NCBI GenBank assembly: GCA_036398175.1
Contig: DASWHL010000137.1
Location: forward strand, 1-64,000
From: JAOTWJ01 sp036398175
Lineage (GTDB): Bacteria > Gemmatimonadota > Gemmatimonadetes > Gemmatimonadales > GWC2-71-9
DNA length: 64,000 nucleotides
Reading direction: 5' to 3'
Position numbers and translations under genes: made by a program. How positions within the stretch are numbered: position 1 is the first letter of the stretch; each line of letters opens with the position of its first letter. The notes under the pieces are model-generated. The model saw only the letters and a program-made list of their open reading frames with translations. It did not search any database and was not told the origin of the DNA. Of this stretch, positions 6,785 to 15,202 are shown piece by piece.

Positions 6785-9230
6785 AGACCTCCGCGGCCAT
6801 CCGGAAGTCCTCGGTCGCCCGGGGCTCCTCCGTGGCTTCCTCACGTACGACGGCGGCGCCGCTGGCCGCGTCCACGCCCACCCGCAGCACCCGGTCCACA
6901 CTGTCGCGCACGGACTCGATGTGCGTGATCAGGACGACCTGCGGGAAGCGGTCGGCCAGGCGGCGCAGCAGCGCCACGACGTGCTCGCGCCGCTGCTCGT
7001 CGAGCGAGCCGAAGATCTCGTCCAGCACGAGCAGCGACAGCGGCTGGCCCGCCCGCTCCGCCACCATCTGGCTGATCGCGAGCCGCAGCACGAGGTTCGC
7101 CACGTCCTCTTCGCCGCCCGAGATCACGGGGCGCGGCTCGCCTTCCTCGAGCAGCAGGATCCGGTACTGGTCGTCCAGCTCCAGCTCGTGATACCGCCCG
7201 TCGGTGAGATCCGCCAGGAACACGGACGCCAGCTCGGCCAGGTCCGGCCGCAGCTGGGCGTTCAGGTCCGTGCGCAGCTCGCCGAACGCGTCGTCCAGCT
7301 CCTCGTGCACCCGGAGATCCGTGCGCACCCCGTCGGCCCGGGCCGCCTGCCGCTCCCATTCCGCGAGTCGCCGGACCACCGCGTCGTGGGTGGCGCGGGC
7401 GGTCCGGAGATCCGACTCCCGCATGCGCCACGTCAGCTCCGCGTCCTGCACCTCCGCCTGAGCCGCCTCGTACGCCACCCGGGCCGCGGCGTAGCGCTCC
7501 TCCTGGAAGTCCAGCTCCGCGATCCGGTCGTCGAGGTCCTTGAGGACTCGCTCGCGCGCGGACAGCTCGCGGTCGGCGGCCTCGGCCTCGCCCACCAGCG
7601 CTTCGGCCCGCTCGGACTTGACCCGCAATCCGGCCGCCTCCTGGAGCAGCGGCTCGCGCTCGGCCAGGAGCGCGCGCAGCTCGTCGTGCCGCCGCCCGTC
7701 GTACGCATCCGGGAGCCGCGCGATCTCCTCGTCGAGTGCGGCCACCGCCGTGGTCAGCCGCTCGAGCTCGCGCGCCGTCTCGCGCGCCTCGCCCTCCCGG
7801 ACCCGCACCGCCGCCAGCGTTTCCGCCGCCGCTTCCGCGGCGCCACGGGCCTCCGCGGTCAGCGCGTCCGTCTCGCGGATCGTGTCCGGCTCATCGCTCA
7901 GCTGCTCGACCCGCTGCGCGTAGAACTTGCCGTTCAGCTCGATCTCCTCGAGCTGGCGGTCCAGGGCCCGCAGCACCGTCTCGTACTCTTCGCGGAGCGG
8001 CCGGCTGCACGTGGGGCAGGCGCCGTCCGGCCCCGCCCCCACGATGCGCTTGCGATCCTCCTGGAGCGTCTTGTACTGGGCCCGCAGCTGCTCGCGCTTG
8101 GTCGCGGCGTCCTGCCGGTCGCTGACCCACTGCATGCGCGCCTTCTGCGCGGCGTCCTCCCGCTCGGCCTGGGTCTTCCGGGTCCGGTCCACCGCGGCCC
8201 GGGCCGCCACGGCCTCCTCCGCCAGGTTCGCATAGCCCTCCAGGCGACGCCGCAGCGCGCCCTCCTGCTCGCGCCGGGCCTCGAGTTGCCCCAACAGCTC
8301 GCGTCGCTTGCCCGCGGCCCGCCCCTCGGCCTCGAGCAGCGCCAGTTCCTCCCGGAGCGCCGGGACGTCCGCCATCCGGGGCTCCAGCTCGCGCAGGGCC
8401 GTCTGCGCCGCCAGCGCCTCCGCCAGCGCGCGGTCAATGCGCTCGAACTCGCGCCGCGCTTCCTGGACGCGGCTCTCCGCCACCCGGCGGTCGCCGTCCA
8501 GGGCCAGCATGGACTCGCGCAGCCGGGTCATGGCCGTCCAGGCGGGGCCCTCCGCTTCGCGCCGGCGCCGTGCCGCGTCCCGCGCCGCTTCGGCCGCGCC
8601 CAGCGCGGCTTCCGCCTCGGTCACGCGCTCGGCGGCGTCCGCCCGCTCCCGCGCGAGCGCCGCGGGATCGCCCAGCCCCTGCTCGATGCCGGCCAGTTCC
8701 CCCTTGAGACCGGTGCGGACCTCGCGAAGCCGGGCCTGTGCCACGCGCAGGCGGTCGTAGCCCAGCAGACGCGACAGGAACCGGCCGCGCTCCGCCCCGC
8801 CCAGCGACGCCATCACCGCCAGCTCTTTCTGGCCGGTGAAGTACGTATTGAAGAACTCGTCGCGCTGCATCCCGAGCAGCCGCTCCAGCCGCGCGGTCAC
8901 TTCCTGCCCGCTGTTGGCGACGGGGTCCGCGGCGTGATCCACGAACAGCGTCGCGTCGTACAACGTGCGCGCCACCCGGTAGTCGTGCCCGCCGAGCGCG
9001 AACTCCGCCTCCACCCGCACGGGCGACCGCGGGGTGGCGCGGTTGAACCGGATGGTGTCCCGGCTGCCGCGCACCGCCGGCGACCCGTAGAACGCCCAGG
9101 CCAGCGCCTCGAGCAGGGTGGTCTTCCCCGCCCCGTTCGGGCCGATGATCCCGGTGATACCCTCGCCGAACGTGAGGTCAGTGGCGGCGTGCTGCCGGAA
9201 GTTGACGAGCCGGAGCCGGTGGAGCCGCAT
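6783..9230 (-). CDS. sbcC: Exonuclease subunit SbcC (Rad50-like SMC ATPase)
   Basis: 815 residues, at the short end for SbcC. It has a Walker A GPNGAGKT at 30-37, long alanine/glutamate/arginine coiled coils on both sides of a zinc hook (C405-PT-C408), and a C-terminal ATPase lobe with the ABC signature region ISGGEEDVANL, Walker B LLVLDEIFGSLD and the H-loop VVLITH. With SbcD it forms the nuclease that opens hairpins and processes protein-blocked DNA ends. Its ATG shares one base with the sbcD stop (TGATG), so the pair is translationally coupled. It is the last gene of the minus-strand operon that also carries herA and nurA. Confidence 0.95.
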   Translation of the reverse strand: MRLHRLRLVNFRQHAATDLTFGEGITGIIGPNGAGKTTLLEALAWAFYGSPAVRGSRDTIRFNRATPRSPVRVEAEFALGGHDYRVARTLYDATLFVDHAADPVANSGQEVTARLERLLGMQRDEFFNTYFTGQKELAVMASLGGAERGRFLSRLLGYDRLRVAQARLREVRTGLKGELAGIEQGLGDPAALARERADAAERVTEAEAALGAAEAARDAARRRREAEGPAWTAMTRLRESMLALDGDRRVAESRVQEARREFERIDRALAEALAAQTALRELEPRMADVPALREELALLEAEGRAAGKRRELLGQLEARREQEGALRRRLEGYANLAEEAVAARAAVDRTRKTQAEREDAAQKARMQWVSDRQDAATKREQLRAQYKTLQEDRKRIVGAGPDGACPTCSRPLREEYETVLRALDRQLEEIELNGKFYAQRVEQLSDEPDTIRETDALTAEARGAAEAAAETLAAVRVREGEARETARELERLTTAVAALDEEIARLPDAYDGRRHDELRALLAEREPLLQEAAGLRVKSERAEALVGEAEAADRELSARERVLKDLDDRIAELDFQEERYAAARVAYEAAQAEVQDAELTWRMRESDLRTARATHDAVVRRLAEWERQAARADGVRTDLRVHEELDDAFGELRTDLNAQLRPDLAELASVFLADLTDGRYHELELDDQYRILLLEEGEPRPVISGGEEDVANLVLRLAISQMVAERAGQPLSLLVLDEIFGSLDEQRREHVVALLRRLADRFPQVVLITHIESVRDSVDRVLRVGVDAASGAAVVREEATEEPRATEDFRMAAEV

Positions 9231-10411
9231 CAGCCGTCGTCCCGCTCGGTGTGCGCCACGTACTCGTTGCCGAGCGTCACGAACCGCTCGCGCGGCACGC
9301 CGGGCGGCAGCGCGCGCTGGCGCAGGTATTCCTCGACCAGCACCGGCAGCGGCTGGCGCCGGCCCCGCTCGACCACCGTGGGGCGCGCCGCCTCGGGGCG
9401 CCGGAGATCGAGACGGAAGTGGAGCGCCCGGGCCTTGGCCTCGCGGATGGCCGAGTGATCGAGGTCGCGCGCGGTCACCCGGGCCACGTTGTACGCCACC
9501 AGGCGCACCATCTGGCCGTCAATGCCGCCCTTCACGCCGGCGAGCCGCTTCGCGATGGCGGCGTCGAGGTCGGCCGCCTCCAGGCCCGTCCCCTCGAGCG
9601 ACTCGAGATCGAGCACGCGCCGCTCGAGCGCGATCGGCCGGAACCGCACCGACGGCCCGGGCGCGAGGTCCACCAGCAGCCACCCCTTCTGGCCGTCGCG
9701 TTTGGCCGCGCCGCGCTCCCGCGATTCGCCCCACGGATTGGTGGTGACGTACTCGAGCGCGCCCGCGTACCAGGCGTTCGGCTCGACCCTGGTGACCACG
9801 TGGTAGTGCCCCAGCGCCACGTAGTCGAACGCGTCCGCATGGAGGTCCGAGCGGCGGATGGGCGGTCCGCCATACCCGAGCGCGGCGGCGGCCGCGTACG
9901 GCAGCACGCCCTCGACCTCCCGATGCGTCACGAGCACGTTGTATTTCGCGGCGGGGTCGGGCTCGAGCGCCGGCTTCACCGCCTCACTCCAGGCGTTGTG
10001 CGGCACGCCGATCAGCGCGAGGTCCAGCTCGGGGAACGTGAGGCGCCGGGGCTCGAGGGCCACCACGTGCACGCCCGGGATGGCCTCGAACAGCTTCAGG
10101 ATGGACCCGGTCTCGATCGAGCGCGGCGTATCGTGGTTCCCCGACACGAGCACGACGGGCGCCCGCGGGAGCCGTGACCGCAGGTCCTGGATCCGGCGGA
10201 ACGTGTCGAGGATGGTGGTGTTGGTGGGACGGACCGTGTGAAAGACGTCCCCGGCAACGATGACCAGGTCGGGCTGCTGCGCCACCACGTCGTCGAGCGC
10301 GCGCCGGAACGCCAGGGCCACATCCGCTTCGCGCTGATTGATCCCCTGGGCGTTCTGCCGCGTGTACTGGCGGTAGCCGAGGTGCGGATCCGCGAGGTGC
10401 GCGAGCTTCAC
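9230..10411 (-). CDS. sbcD: Exonuclease subunit SbcD (Mre11-like nuclease)
   Basis: 393 residues. The calcineurin-like phosphoesterase motifs appear in order: DPHLG (D8, H10), GDVFH, GNHD, a THRE segment and GHYH. These coordinate two Mn ions in the Mre11/SbcD nuclease. The C-terminal part (helical cap and linker) ends with a basic/acidic tail that should contact SbcC. The start MKLAHLADPHLG is the usual beginning of the family. It lies 4 bases after the stop of the secreted-protein gene and overlaps sbcC by one base. Confidence 0.95.
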   Translation of the reverse strand: MKLAHLADPHLGYRQYTRQNAQGINQREADVALAFRRALDDVVAQQPDLVIVAGDVFHTVRPTNTTILDTFRRIQDLRSRLPRAPVVLVSGNHDTPRSIETGSILKLFEAIPGVHVVALEPRRLTFPELDLALIGVPHNAWSEAVKPALEPDPAAKYNVLVTHREVEGVLPYAAAAALGYGGPPIRRSDLHADAFDYVALGHYHVVTRVEPNAWYAGALEYVTTNPWGESRERGAAKRDGQKGWLLVDLAPGPSVRFRPIALERRVLDLESLEGTGLEAADLDAAIAKRLAGVKGGIDGQMVRLVAYNVARVTARDLDHSAIREAKARALHFRLDLRRPEAARPTVVERGRRQPLPVLVEEYLRQRALPPGVPRERFVTLGNEYVAHTERDDG

Positions 10412-10415
10412 ACGG

Positions 10416-11279
10416 TCAGGGGCGGACGCGATGGACCACGGTGCGGTCCCAGGTGGCCTCAGCCGTCTCCTCGCCGCGGGGCCGCTGCGCCCGGATCCGG
10501 CCGGTGACGCGGATCCGGACCGCGCCCGAGACGAAGGCGCCCCACTCCTCCGACCACACGAGCCGGCCCGCGAAGCCGCCCGCGAGCGCGGTGACGACGT
10601 CGCCGTCCTCGCCCGCGACGGCCGCCGTGCGCGGGGTGAGCGTTCCCTGGAAGTGCAGGTACGCGAGCCGGTCCGGGCCGGCCTGGGCCGCGCTGTCCAG
10701 CGTCAGGGCGAGGTCGCCGAACACCACCTCGTCAATGGCGAGACCCGTGGCCCTGTCTGTGCGGACCCGGGCGCGGAGCCGCCCACCCGTCGCGAACGTC
10801 TCGCCCGCGGTCACCGGGCCCTCCGGAAACGTGAAATCGAGCCCCGCCGCGAACGCGCCGAGCGCCTGGAGGATCTCGCCGTCCCGGGGACCCGTGCTCC
10901 GGATTCCGACCACCGCGAACCGCGGAGAGATGATGGCCTGCGCGGAGCCAAGGAGGGTGGAGTCCGCGTGATCCGTCCACGGCTCGCCACCCAGCCGCAC
11001 GCGGCCCCGGATCGAGTCAATCGTCACCTCCACCACCGCGCCGTCCTCGGCCATCCGCGCGACCCGCTGGGTCACACCGATCCACGTCTCCTCCTCGAAG
11101 GCCGCGCGGTCCGGGACCGCGGGGAAGCCCACGAGCGTGGTCGTGGTCTTCACCTCGGTCAGCGTGCGGGTGAGCCGGCCCAGCTCAGGCACGAACCGCA
11201 GGACCGCCTGCCCCCGCGCCGCAGCCGGGCTTCCTCCCAGGAGAAGCAGGCCTGCCACGATGACGTCACGCGGGTGCAT
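10416..11279 (-). CDS. Secreted protein of unknown function inside the DNA-repair operon
   Basis: 287 residues with a signal peptide (about 1-23: VIVAGLLLLGGSPAAARGQ). The mature part is mostly beta strands: a T-rich strand region TLTEVKTTTTLVGFPAVP, repeated Ile/Val-Arg-Val strands, and a C-terminal VRIRVTGRIRAQRPRGEET. The layout resembles DUF6263-like secreted proteins, but the match is weak and no function is known. Its start overlaps the herA stop by 14 bases and its stop is 4 bases from sbcD, so it is tightly embedded between repair genes although it should act outside the cytoplasm. That mismatch is odd. Confidence 0.7.
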   Translation of the reverse strand: MHPRDVIVAGLLLLGGSPAAARGQAVLRFVPELGRLTRTLTEVKTTTTLVGFPAVPDRAAFEEETWIGVTQRVARMAEDGAVVEVTIDSIRGRVRLGGEPWTDHADSTLLGSAQAIISPRFAVVGIRSTGPRDGEILQALGAFAAGLDFTFPEGPVTAGETFATGGRLRARVRTDRATGLAIDEVVFGDLALTLDSAAQAGPDRLAYLHFQGTLTPRTAAVAGEDGDVVTALAGGFAGRLVWSEEWGAFVSGAVRIRVTGRIRAQRPRGEETAEATWDRTVVHRVRP

Positions 11280-13206
11280 AGGGATCCTCCACGGTACGGA
11301 GCGGCGTCACGGCGGGCCCCGCGTCGGCGGGCGCGTCCCGGACAACCGCGCGGCCCAGGCGCGCCGTGAAAAAAGCCAGGACGTCGGCCGGGCGGGCGCG
11401 CCGCGTGGCCAGCAGGGCGCGCCGGACGTCGTCCTCGCGCCGTCCCACGATCAGGTCCTTCACCCGCTGCGGCGCCACGCGCCGGTCCAGGACCGAGAGC
11501 TGCCGCACGATCGCGTCGGCAAACGGCACGTCGGCGGCGGGCGGGTAGCGCTCGATCCCCTGCCGCCCCGCGAGCGCCGCGGGCCGCGGGAACCGCAGGA
11601 ACACGGGCTGGGTGAAATGCGGGTGCCGGACCATCAACTCGCCCTTGGGAAGCGTCGCGAGCTTGCTCTTGGTGGCGGGGGAGAGCGTCTGATAGCCCGG
11701 GGTCGCCAGCTCGTCACCGTCCATCCGGCCGTACACGGTGGTCCCCGCGTTGCCCACCACCCGCCGGTGCACCTGCGAGCGGAACTGCTGCGCCCCGAAC
11801 AGCACGAGACCGAGATAGCGTCCCCGCTCGGAGATGTCGAGCAGCATCTTCCGCACGTAGGTCTCGGGCCCGTCGGCCGGCGCGTACTTGTTCAGCTCGT
11901 CCACGAACACGACCACGTTGTCCACGCCCAGGTCCCGCCGCTCGAGGTGCTCGCGCAGCTTGGAGACCACGCGCGTGAACACCAGGTCCTGCCCGAGCTG
12001 GTCGAGGCCCGCCACGTCCACCACGTATACCGTGCGGTCGGCAAAGGCGCCGAAGGGCAGGTCGTTGCCCGACGCCTCGTCCGTCACGAGCCCCTTGCAC
12101 CGCGTGGACACGTTCATCAGGCGGTTCCGCACCTTGCGGATCGTGGCGACGTGATGCGTCCGCCACATCTCGCGGCCGCCGGCCTGCTCGAGCCCGTCGA
12201 AGATGGCGCGGAACAGGCCTTCGAGTCCGGCGAAGCTCTCGACGAGATGGTGGTTGCCCCACTCGTCCTGGAACGGCCGGCCCACCACGCGGTCGGCAAG
12301 AAAATCGAGGAACGCGTCGGCCTTGGCGTCTATGTCGTCCCGGTTGAGCAGGACCTCCGCGTAGTCGAGCACCTCGCGCAGGCCCCAGACGAGCGGCTCC
12401 ACGGCATGCACCAGGTCGGGATGGGTGCGCAGGGTGTTCAGGTTCACGCCGTCCGGCTTGAACGGCGCGAAGTAGCGCACCTGGGAAAACGGCTCGGGGC
12501 GGATATCCAGCTCCGCGTACATGGCCGCGTCCTCAGGCGGCAGGTCGCTCGGCAGGTCGAGGAAGGCCAGGTCCGGCCCCTTCACGTTGAGGCAGACCGC
12601 GGCGACACTGCCCTTCCGCTTCGGGAAATGCTGGAAGATGGCGCTGAGAAAGAACAGCACCGCGCTGGTCTTGGTGGCGAGCCCGGACACGCCGGAGATG
12701 CCGAGGTGCGCCGACTCGGGCCCGAGGAGAAAATCGGCGTCCACGAACACCGGCGCGCGCGTCCCACCCGCGGCGTAGAGGCCGATGGGTATGGCGGTGC
12801 GCTCGTCGCCGCGGGCGAACGCGTCCATCCGGAGGGCGACCTCGACGTCCGCCGCGTCGGCCAGGTGGACGGCGGCGAGCGGCACGGGCTGCATGGGCTC
12901 CGGCGGATCCTGGCGCAGCACAGCGGCCGTCCACAGCCGGATCTCGGCGCGGCGCGACGGCGGGAGCGGGGCGGCGGGATTGCCCTCGCTCGCCACCACC
13001 TCGTGCAGCGGGGTGAGCAGGTCCGAATACGCCCGCCCGTCGGTGACCACCGCATACACCGTGCGCGTGGCCCCGTCCACCCGCACGATGGCCCCGATCC
13101 CCACCGGCGCTTCCACCGCCGTCCAGAAGTGGAACTGGTGGGGACTCGCCGGGAGGGCCTCCGTCGCGACGACGCGTCCGATGGGGTCCTGGGGCGCTGC
13201 GGTCAC
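11266..13206 (-). CDS. herA: HerA-like DUF87 ATPase with variant P-loop
   Basis: 646 residues from a GTG that overlaps the nurA stop (GTGA). The N-terminal beta-barrel (HAS-barrel-like: IGRVVATEALPASPHQFHFW) is followed by an FtsK/HerA-type RecA core. The P-loop position reads GVSGLATKTS (172-181), lacking the Gly before Lys of GxxxxGK(S/T). Walker B is VVVFVDELNKYAP (near 432), followed by GLVLFGAQQFRSQV, a sensor-like segment. HerA hexamers pump DNA for the NurA nuclease during end resection. Adjacency to nurA and sbcCD supports this role. The longer open frame upstream of 13206 overlaps nurA and is not protein-like. Confidence 0.85.
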   Translation of the reverse strand: MTAAPQDPIGRVVATEALPASPHQFHFWTAVEAPVGIGAIVRVDGATRTVYAVVTDGRAYSDLLTPLHEVVASEGNPAAPLPPSRRAEIRLWTAAVLRQDPPEPMQPVPLAAVHLADAADVEVALRMDAFARGDERTAIPIGLYAAGGTRAPVFVDADFLLGPESAHLGISGVSGLATKTSAVLFFLSAIFQHFPKRKGSVAAVCLNVKGPDLAFLDLPSDLPPEDAAMYAELDIRPEPFSQVRYFAPFKPDGVNLNTLRTHPDLVHAVEPLVWGLREVLDYAEVLLNRDDIDAKADAFLDFLADRVVGRPFQDEWGNHHLVESFAGLEGLFRAIFDGLEQAGGREMWRTHHVATIRKVRNRLMNVSTRCKGLVTDEASGNDLPFGAFADRTVYVVDVAGLDQLGQDLVFTRVVSKLREHLERRDLGVDNVVVFVDELNKYAPADGPETYVRKMLLDISERGRYLGLVLFGAQQFRSQVHRRVVGNAGTTVYGRMDGDELATPGYQTLSPATKSKLATLPKGELMVRHPHFTQPVFLRFPRPAALAGRQGIERYPPAADVPFADAIVRQLSVLDRRVAPQRVKDLIVGRREDDVRRALLATRRARPADVLAFFTARLGRAVVRDAPADAGPAVTPLRTVEDPYAPA

Positions 13207-14096
13207 AGCCAACCTCCCGCCTGGGCGCGGAGCGCGGTTTCCACCTCGTGCAGGGGATAGAGCAGGCGGTCCCAGCGGGAGTCCCGTCCCGCGATCGGGG
13301 CCCGCTCCGCCAGCAACCACCGACTCACCCGATCCGCGTCCTCCACGACCCCGTCGCCGGCGATCCGCTCCACCCGGGTCAGGCCGTGCAGGAGGTCCTC
13401 GTCCGTCCACGGCCACAGTCTAAGGTACCACGAGAGCAGGACCGTGCCGTCATCCAACTCTCGGGCGAAGACGCTCGATCGGCTCCCTGCCGGCGCCGTG
13501 AGGGCCACCTCGAGGTCCGGGCCGTCCAGGAACTGGGTCTCGTGCCGCTTGGCGATGCCGATGGCCCGCGCGGCCCCGGGCACGTCCCGCAACCCGGCAA
13601 GGCCGCCGTCCACGACCAGCATGACCTCGGGTCGGGCGTCCAGGAAGGCGCGGCATGCCTCCCGCTCGAGCGCCTCGCGACGGCGCTCCACCACCTGGGC
13701 CACGGCCCAGCGGTCGAGATAGGGGTGCGGTCGGGACTCGCCGACGGCATCGTACACCGGGAGTCCCACACCCGAAATCGCCGCCCGTTCCCGCACGCCC
13801 AGCCGGTCCGCCGGCACGACGAGGAACTCCTCGTCCAGCCGGATCGCGGCCCGCAGGGCGCCGCCGGCCCGCACGAGCACGCCCGCCGCGATCTGGCCCC
13901 GCGCCACGGGCACGAGCCCGAAGTGCCCTTCGATCCCCCAGCGCTGGATGCCGTCGGCGAACCCGATGCCGTCCGGCGCGGCTTCGGCCGGCCCCACGGG
14001 CACGGCCCGCACCCGGGCGCCCTCCACTACGCGGGCCGTGGCGAATGGCCGCTGCACGGGCTGGGGCGCTCCCTGGAAGGCGGTGCCGCGGGCCAC
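13203..14096 (-). CDS. nurA: NurA-domain nuclease
   Basis: 297 residues from a GTG. The NurA core is visible: FADGIQ (D48) as the first acidic motif, the second strand region GLVPVARGQIAAG, VVDGGL (D163), GIAKRHETQFL and the C-terminal WYLRL. NurA is a Mn-dependent nuclease with an RNase-H-like fold that resects 5' ends together with HerA. The stop TGA overlaps the herA start, the arrangement expected for a complex whose stoichiometry matters. Sequence similarity to archaeal NurA is low; the call rests on these motifs and on context. Confidence 0.75.
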   Translation of the reverse strand: MARGTAFQGAPQPVQRPFATARVVEGARVRAVPVGPAEAAPDGIGFADGIQRWGIEGHFGLVPVARGQIAAGVLVRAGGALRAAIRLDEEFLVVPADRLGVRERAAISGVGLPVYDAVGESRPHPYLDRWAVAQVVERRREALEREACRAFLDARPEVMLVVDGGLAGLRDVPGAARAIGIAKRHETQFLDGPDLEVALTAPAGSRSSVFARELDDGTVLLSWYLRLWPWTDEDLLHGLTRVERIAGDGVVEDADRVSRWLLAERAPIAGRDSRWDRLLYPLHEVETALRAQAGGWL

Positions 14097-14143
14097 CGTC
14101 CCGCCCGCGGCGGCCAGCGCCGCGCGCAGCCGGGCGCGGACTG

Positions 14144-14785
14144 TCAGGCGCCCACCCGCACGGCCGCCAGCAGTCCGTCCCGGACCGGGATCACGGCGGT
14201 CACGAACCGCGGGTCCTCCGCCACCAGGCGATTGAACTCGCGCATCCCGCGGAGGTCCGAGCCCTCGGCCTCCGGATCCGCGATCCGTCCGTCCATGAAC
14301 GTGTTGTCGCAGAGGAGCAGACCGCCCACCCGGAGCAGGCGCAGCGAGGCTTCGAGGTAGTCGGGGAGCGGCGCCTTGTCCGCGTCCAGGAAGATCGCGT
14401 CGAACGGGCCCTCGAGCGTCGCCATGGTATCGAGGGCGGCGCCGCAGATCAGCTCCACGCGGTCGGCCACCCCGGCGCGGTCGAACGCCTCCCGCGCGTG
14501 GGCGGCGTGCCGCTCGTCGCCCTCGATCGTCACGAGGCGCCCGCCGGGCGGCAGCGCGCGCGCCATCCAGATCCCGCTGTAGCCGCTCAGCGTCCCGACC
14601 TCGAGCACCCGCCGCGCGCCCACCAGCCGGATCAGCATCCGGAGGATGGCACCCTCTTCCGGCGACACGTGGATCGTAGGCAGGGCCGCCTGCGTGTGAC
14701 CCGCTCGGACGGCCGCAAGCGCGGGGTCCTCGCGCGCGAACAGCCCGGCAAGGTACGCGGCGAGGCGGTCGGCGTCGGCGGTCAT
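14144..14785 (-). CDS. SAM-dependent O-methyltransferase (family 3, caffeoyl-CoA type)
   Basis: 213 residues. Rossmann methyltransferase with the family-3 pattern: HVSPEEGAILRMLIRL, VLEVGTLSGYSGIWMA (SAM loop), VTIEGDERHAAHAREAF, FDAIFLDADKAPLPDYL (metal-binding Asp region) and GGLLLCDNTFMDG. Bacterial members methylate catechol-type hydroxyls in a Mg-dependent way; the true substrate is unknown. Its ATG overlaps the preceding stop (ATGA), and the next gene, nurA, starts 47 bases later. The start is chosen by that overlap. Confidence 0.88.
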   Translation of the reverse strand: MTADADRLAAYLAGLFAREDPALAAVRAGHTQAALPTIHVSPEEGAILRMLIRLVGARRVLEVGTLSGYSGIWMARALPPGGRLVTIEGDERHAAHAREAFDRAGVADRVELICGAALDTMATLEGPFDAIFLDADKAPLPDYLEASLRLLRVGGLLLCDNTFMDGRIADPEAEGSDLRGMREFNRLVAEDPRFVTAVIPVRDGLLAAVRVGA

Positions 14786-15201
14786 TCCCCCTGCTCGAAG
14801 GGAGGGAGCGCGTCGAGCCAGAGCCCCCCCAGGCATCCGGCCGCGTCGAGGTCCACGATCACGTTCTCGGCGATGCGGACCGAGCGGGCGGGCGGGGTGC
14901 CGAACTTGAGCCGGATCAGCGCCTCGAGGATCACCCGTCCGGGCGCCGCCGCGTGCGGCACGGTCAGCGCGGCGCGCTCCACGTCCGGCCAGGCGACCAC
15001 CTCGATACCGCCGGGCACGCCGCCTGTCGTCTCGAGGACGACTACGGCACCGGTGGGACTTTCGATCTCCCACGAGCCGGTGAAGCCGGCCGGCGCGTCA
15101 GACAGGTCCTGGCGCCCGGACAGGATCTCCGTCTCGGCGTCCCAGCGGAACGGGAACGCCGGAAGCGGCGCCGGCGCGGCGGCGGTGGTGGCCCGGATCA
15201 T
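14782..15201 (-). CDS. Conserved-looking small protein, DUF2283-like C-terminus
   Basis: 139 residues, soluble, beta-rich. The C-terminal segment ARSVRIAENVIVDLDAAGCL plus GGLWLDAL recalls the DUF2283 pattern (IxENVIVDxDxxGxLvGiEi), but the last strand differs. The N-terminal half (FTGSWEIESPTGAVVVLET) has no recognised family. It is sandwiched in an operon: its start is one base from the aminotransferase stop, and its stop overlaps the methyltransferase start. Function unknown. Confidence 0.65.
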   Translation of the reverse strand: MIRATTAAAPAPLPAFPFRWDAETEILSGRQDLSDAPAGFTGSWEIESPTGAVVVLETTGGVPGGIEVVAWPDVERAALTVPHAAAPGRVILEALIRLKFGTPPARSVRIAENVIVDLDAAGCLGGLWLDALPPFEQGE

Positions 15202-15202
15202 G

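Noticed and set aside
6921..9458. Plus-strand open frame of 845 codons opposite sbcC/sbcD
   Set aside because: Shadow of the coiled-coil gene; Arg/Leu/Gln-rich, no recognisable domain.
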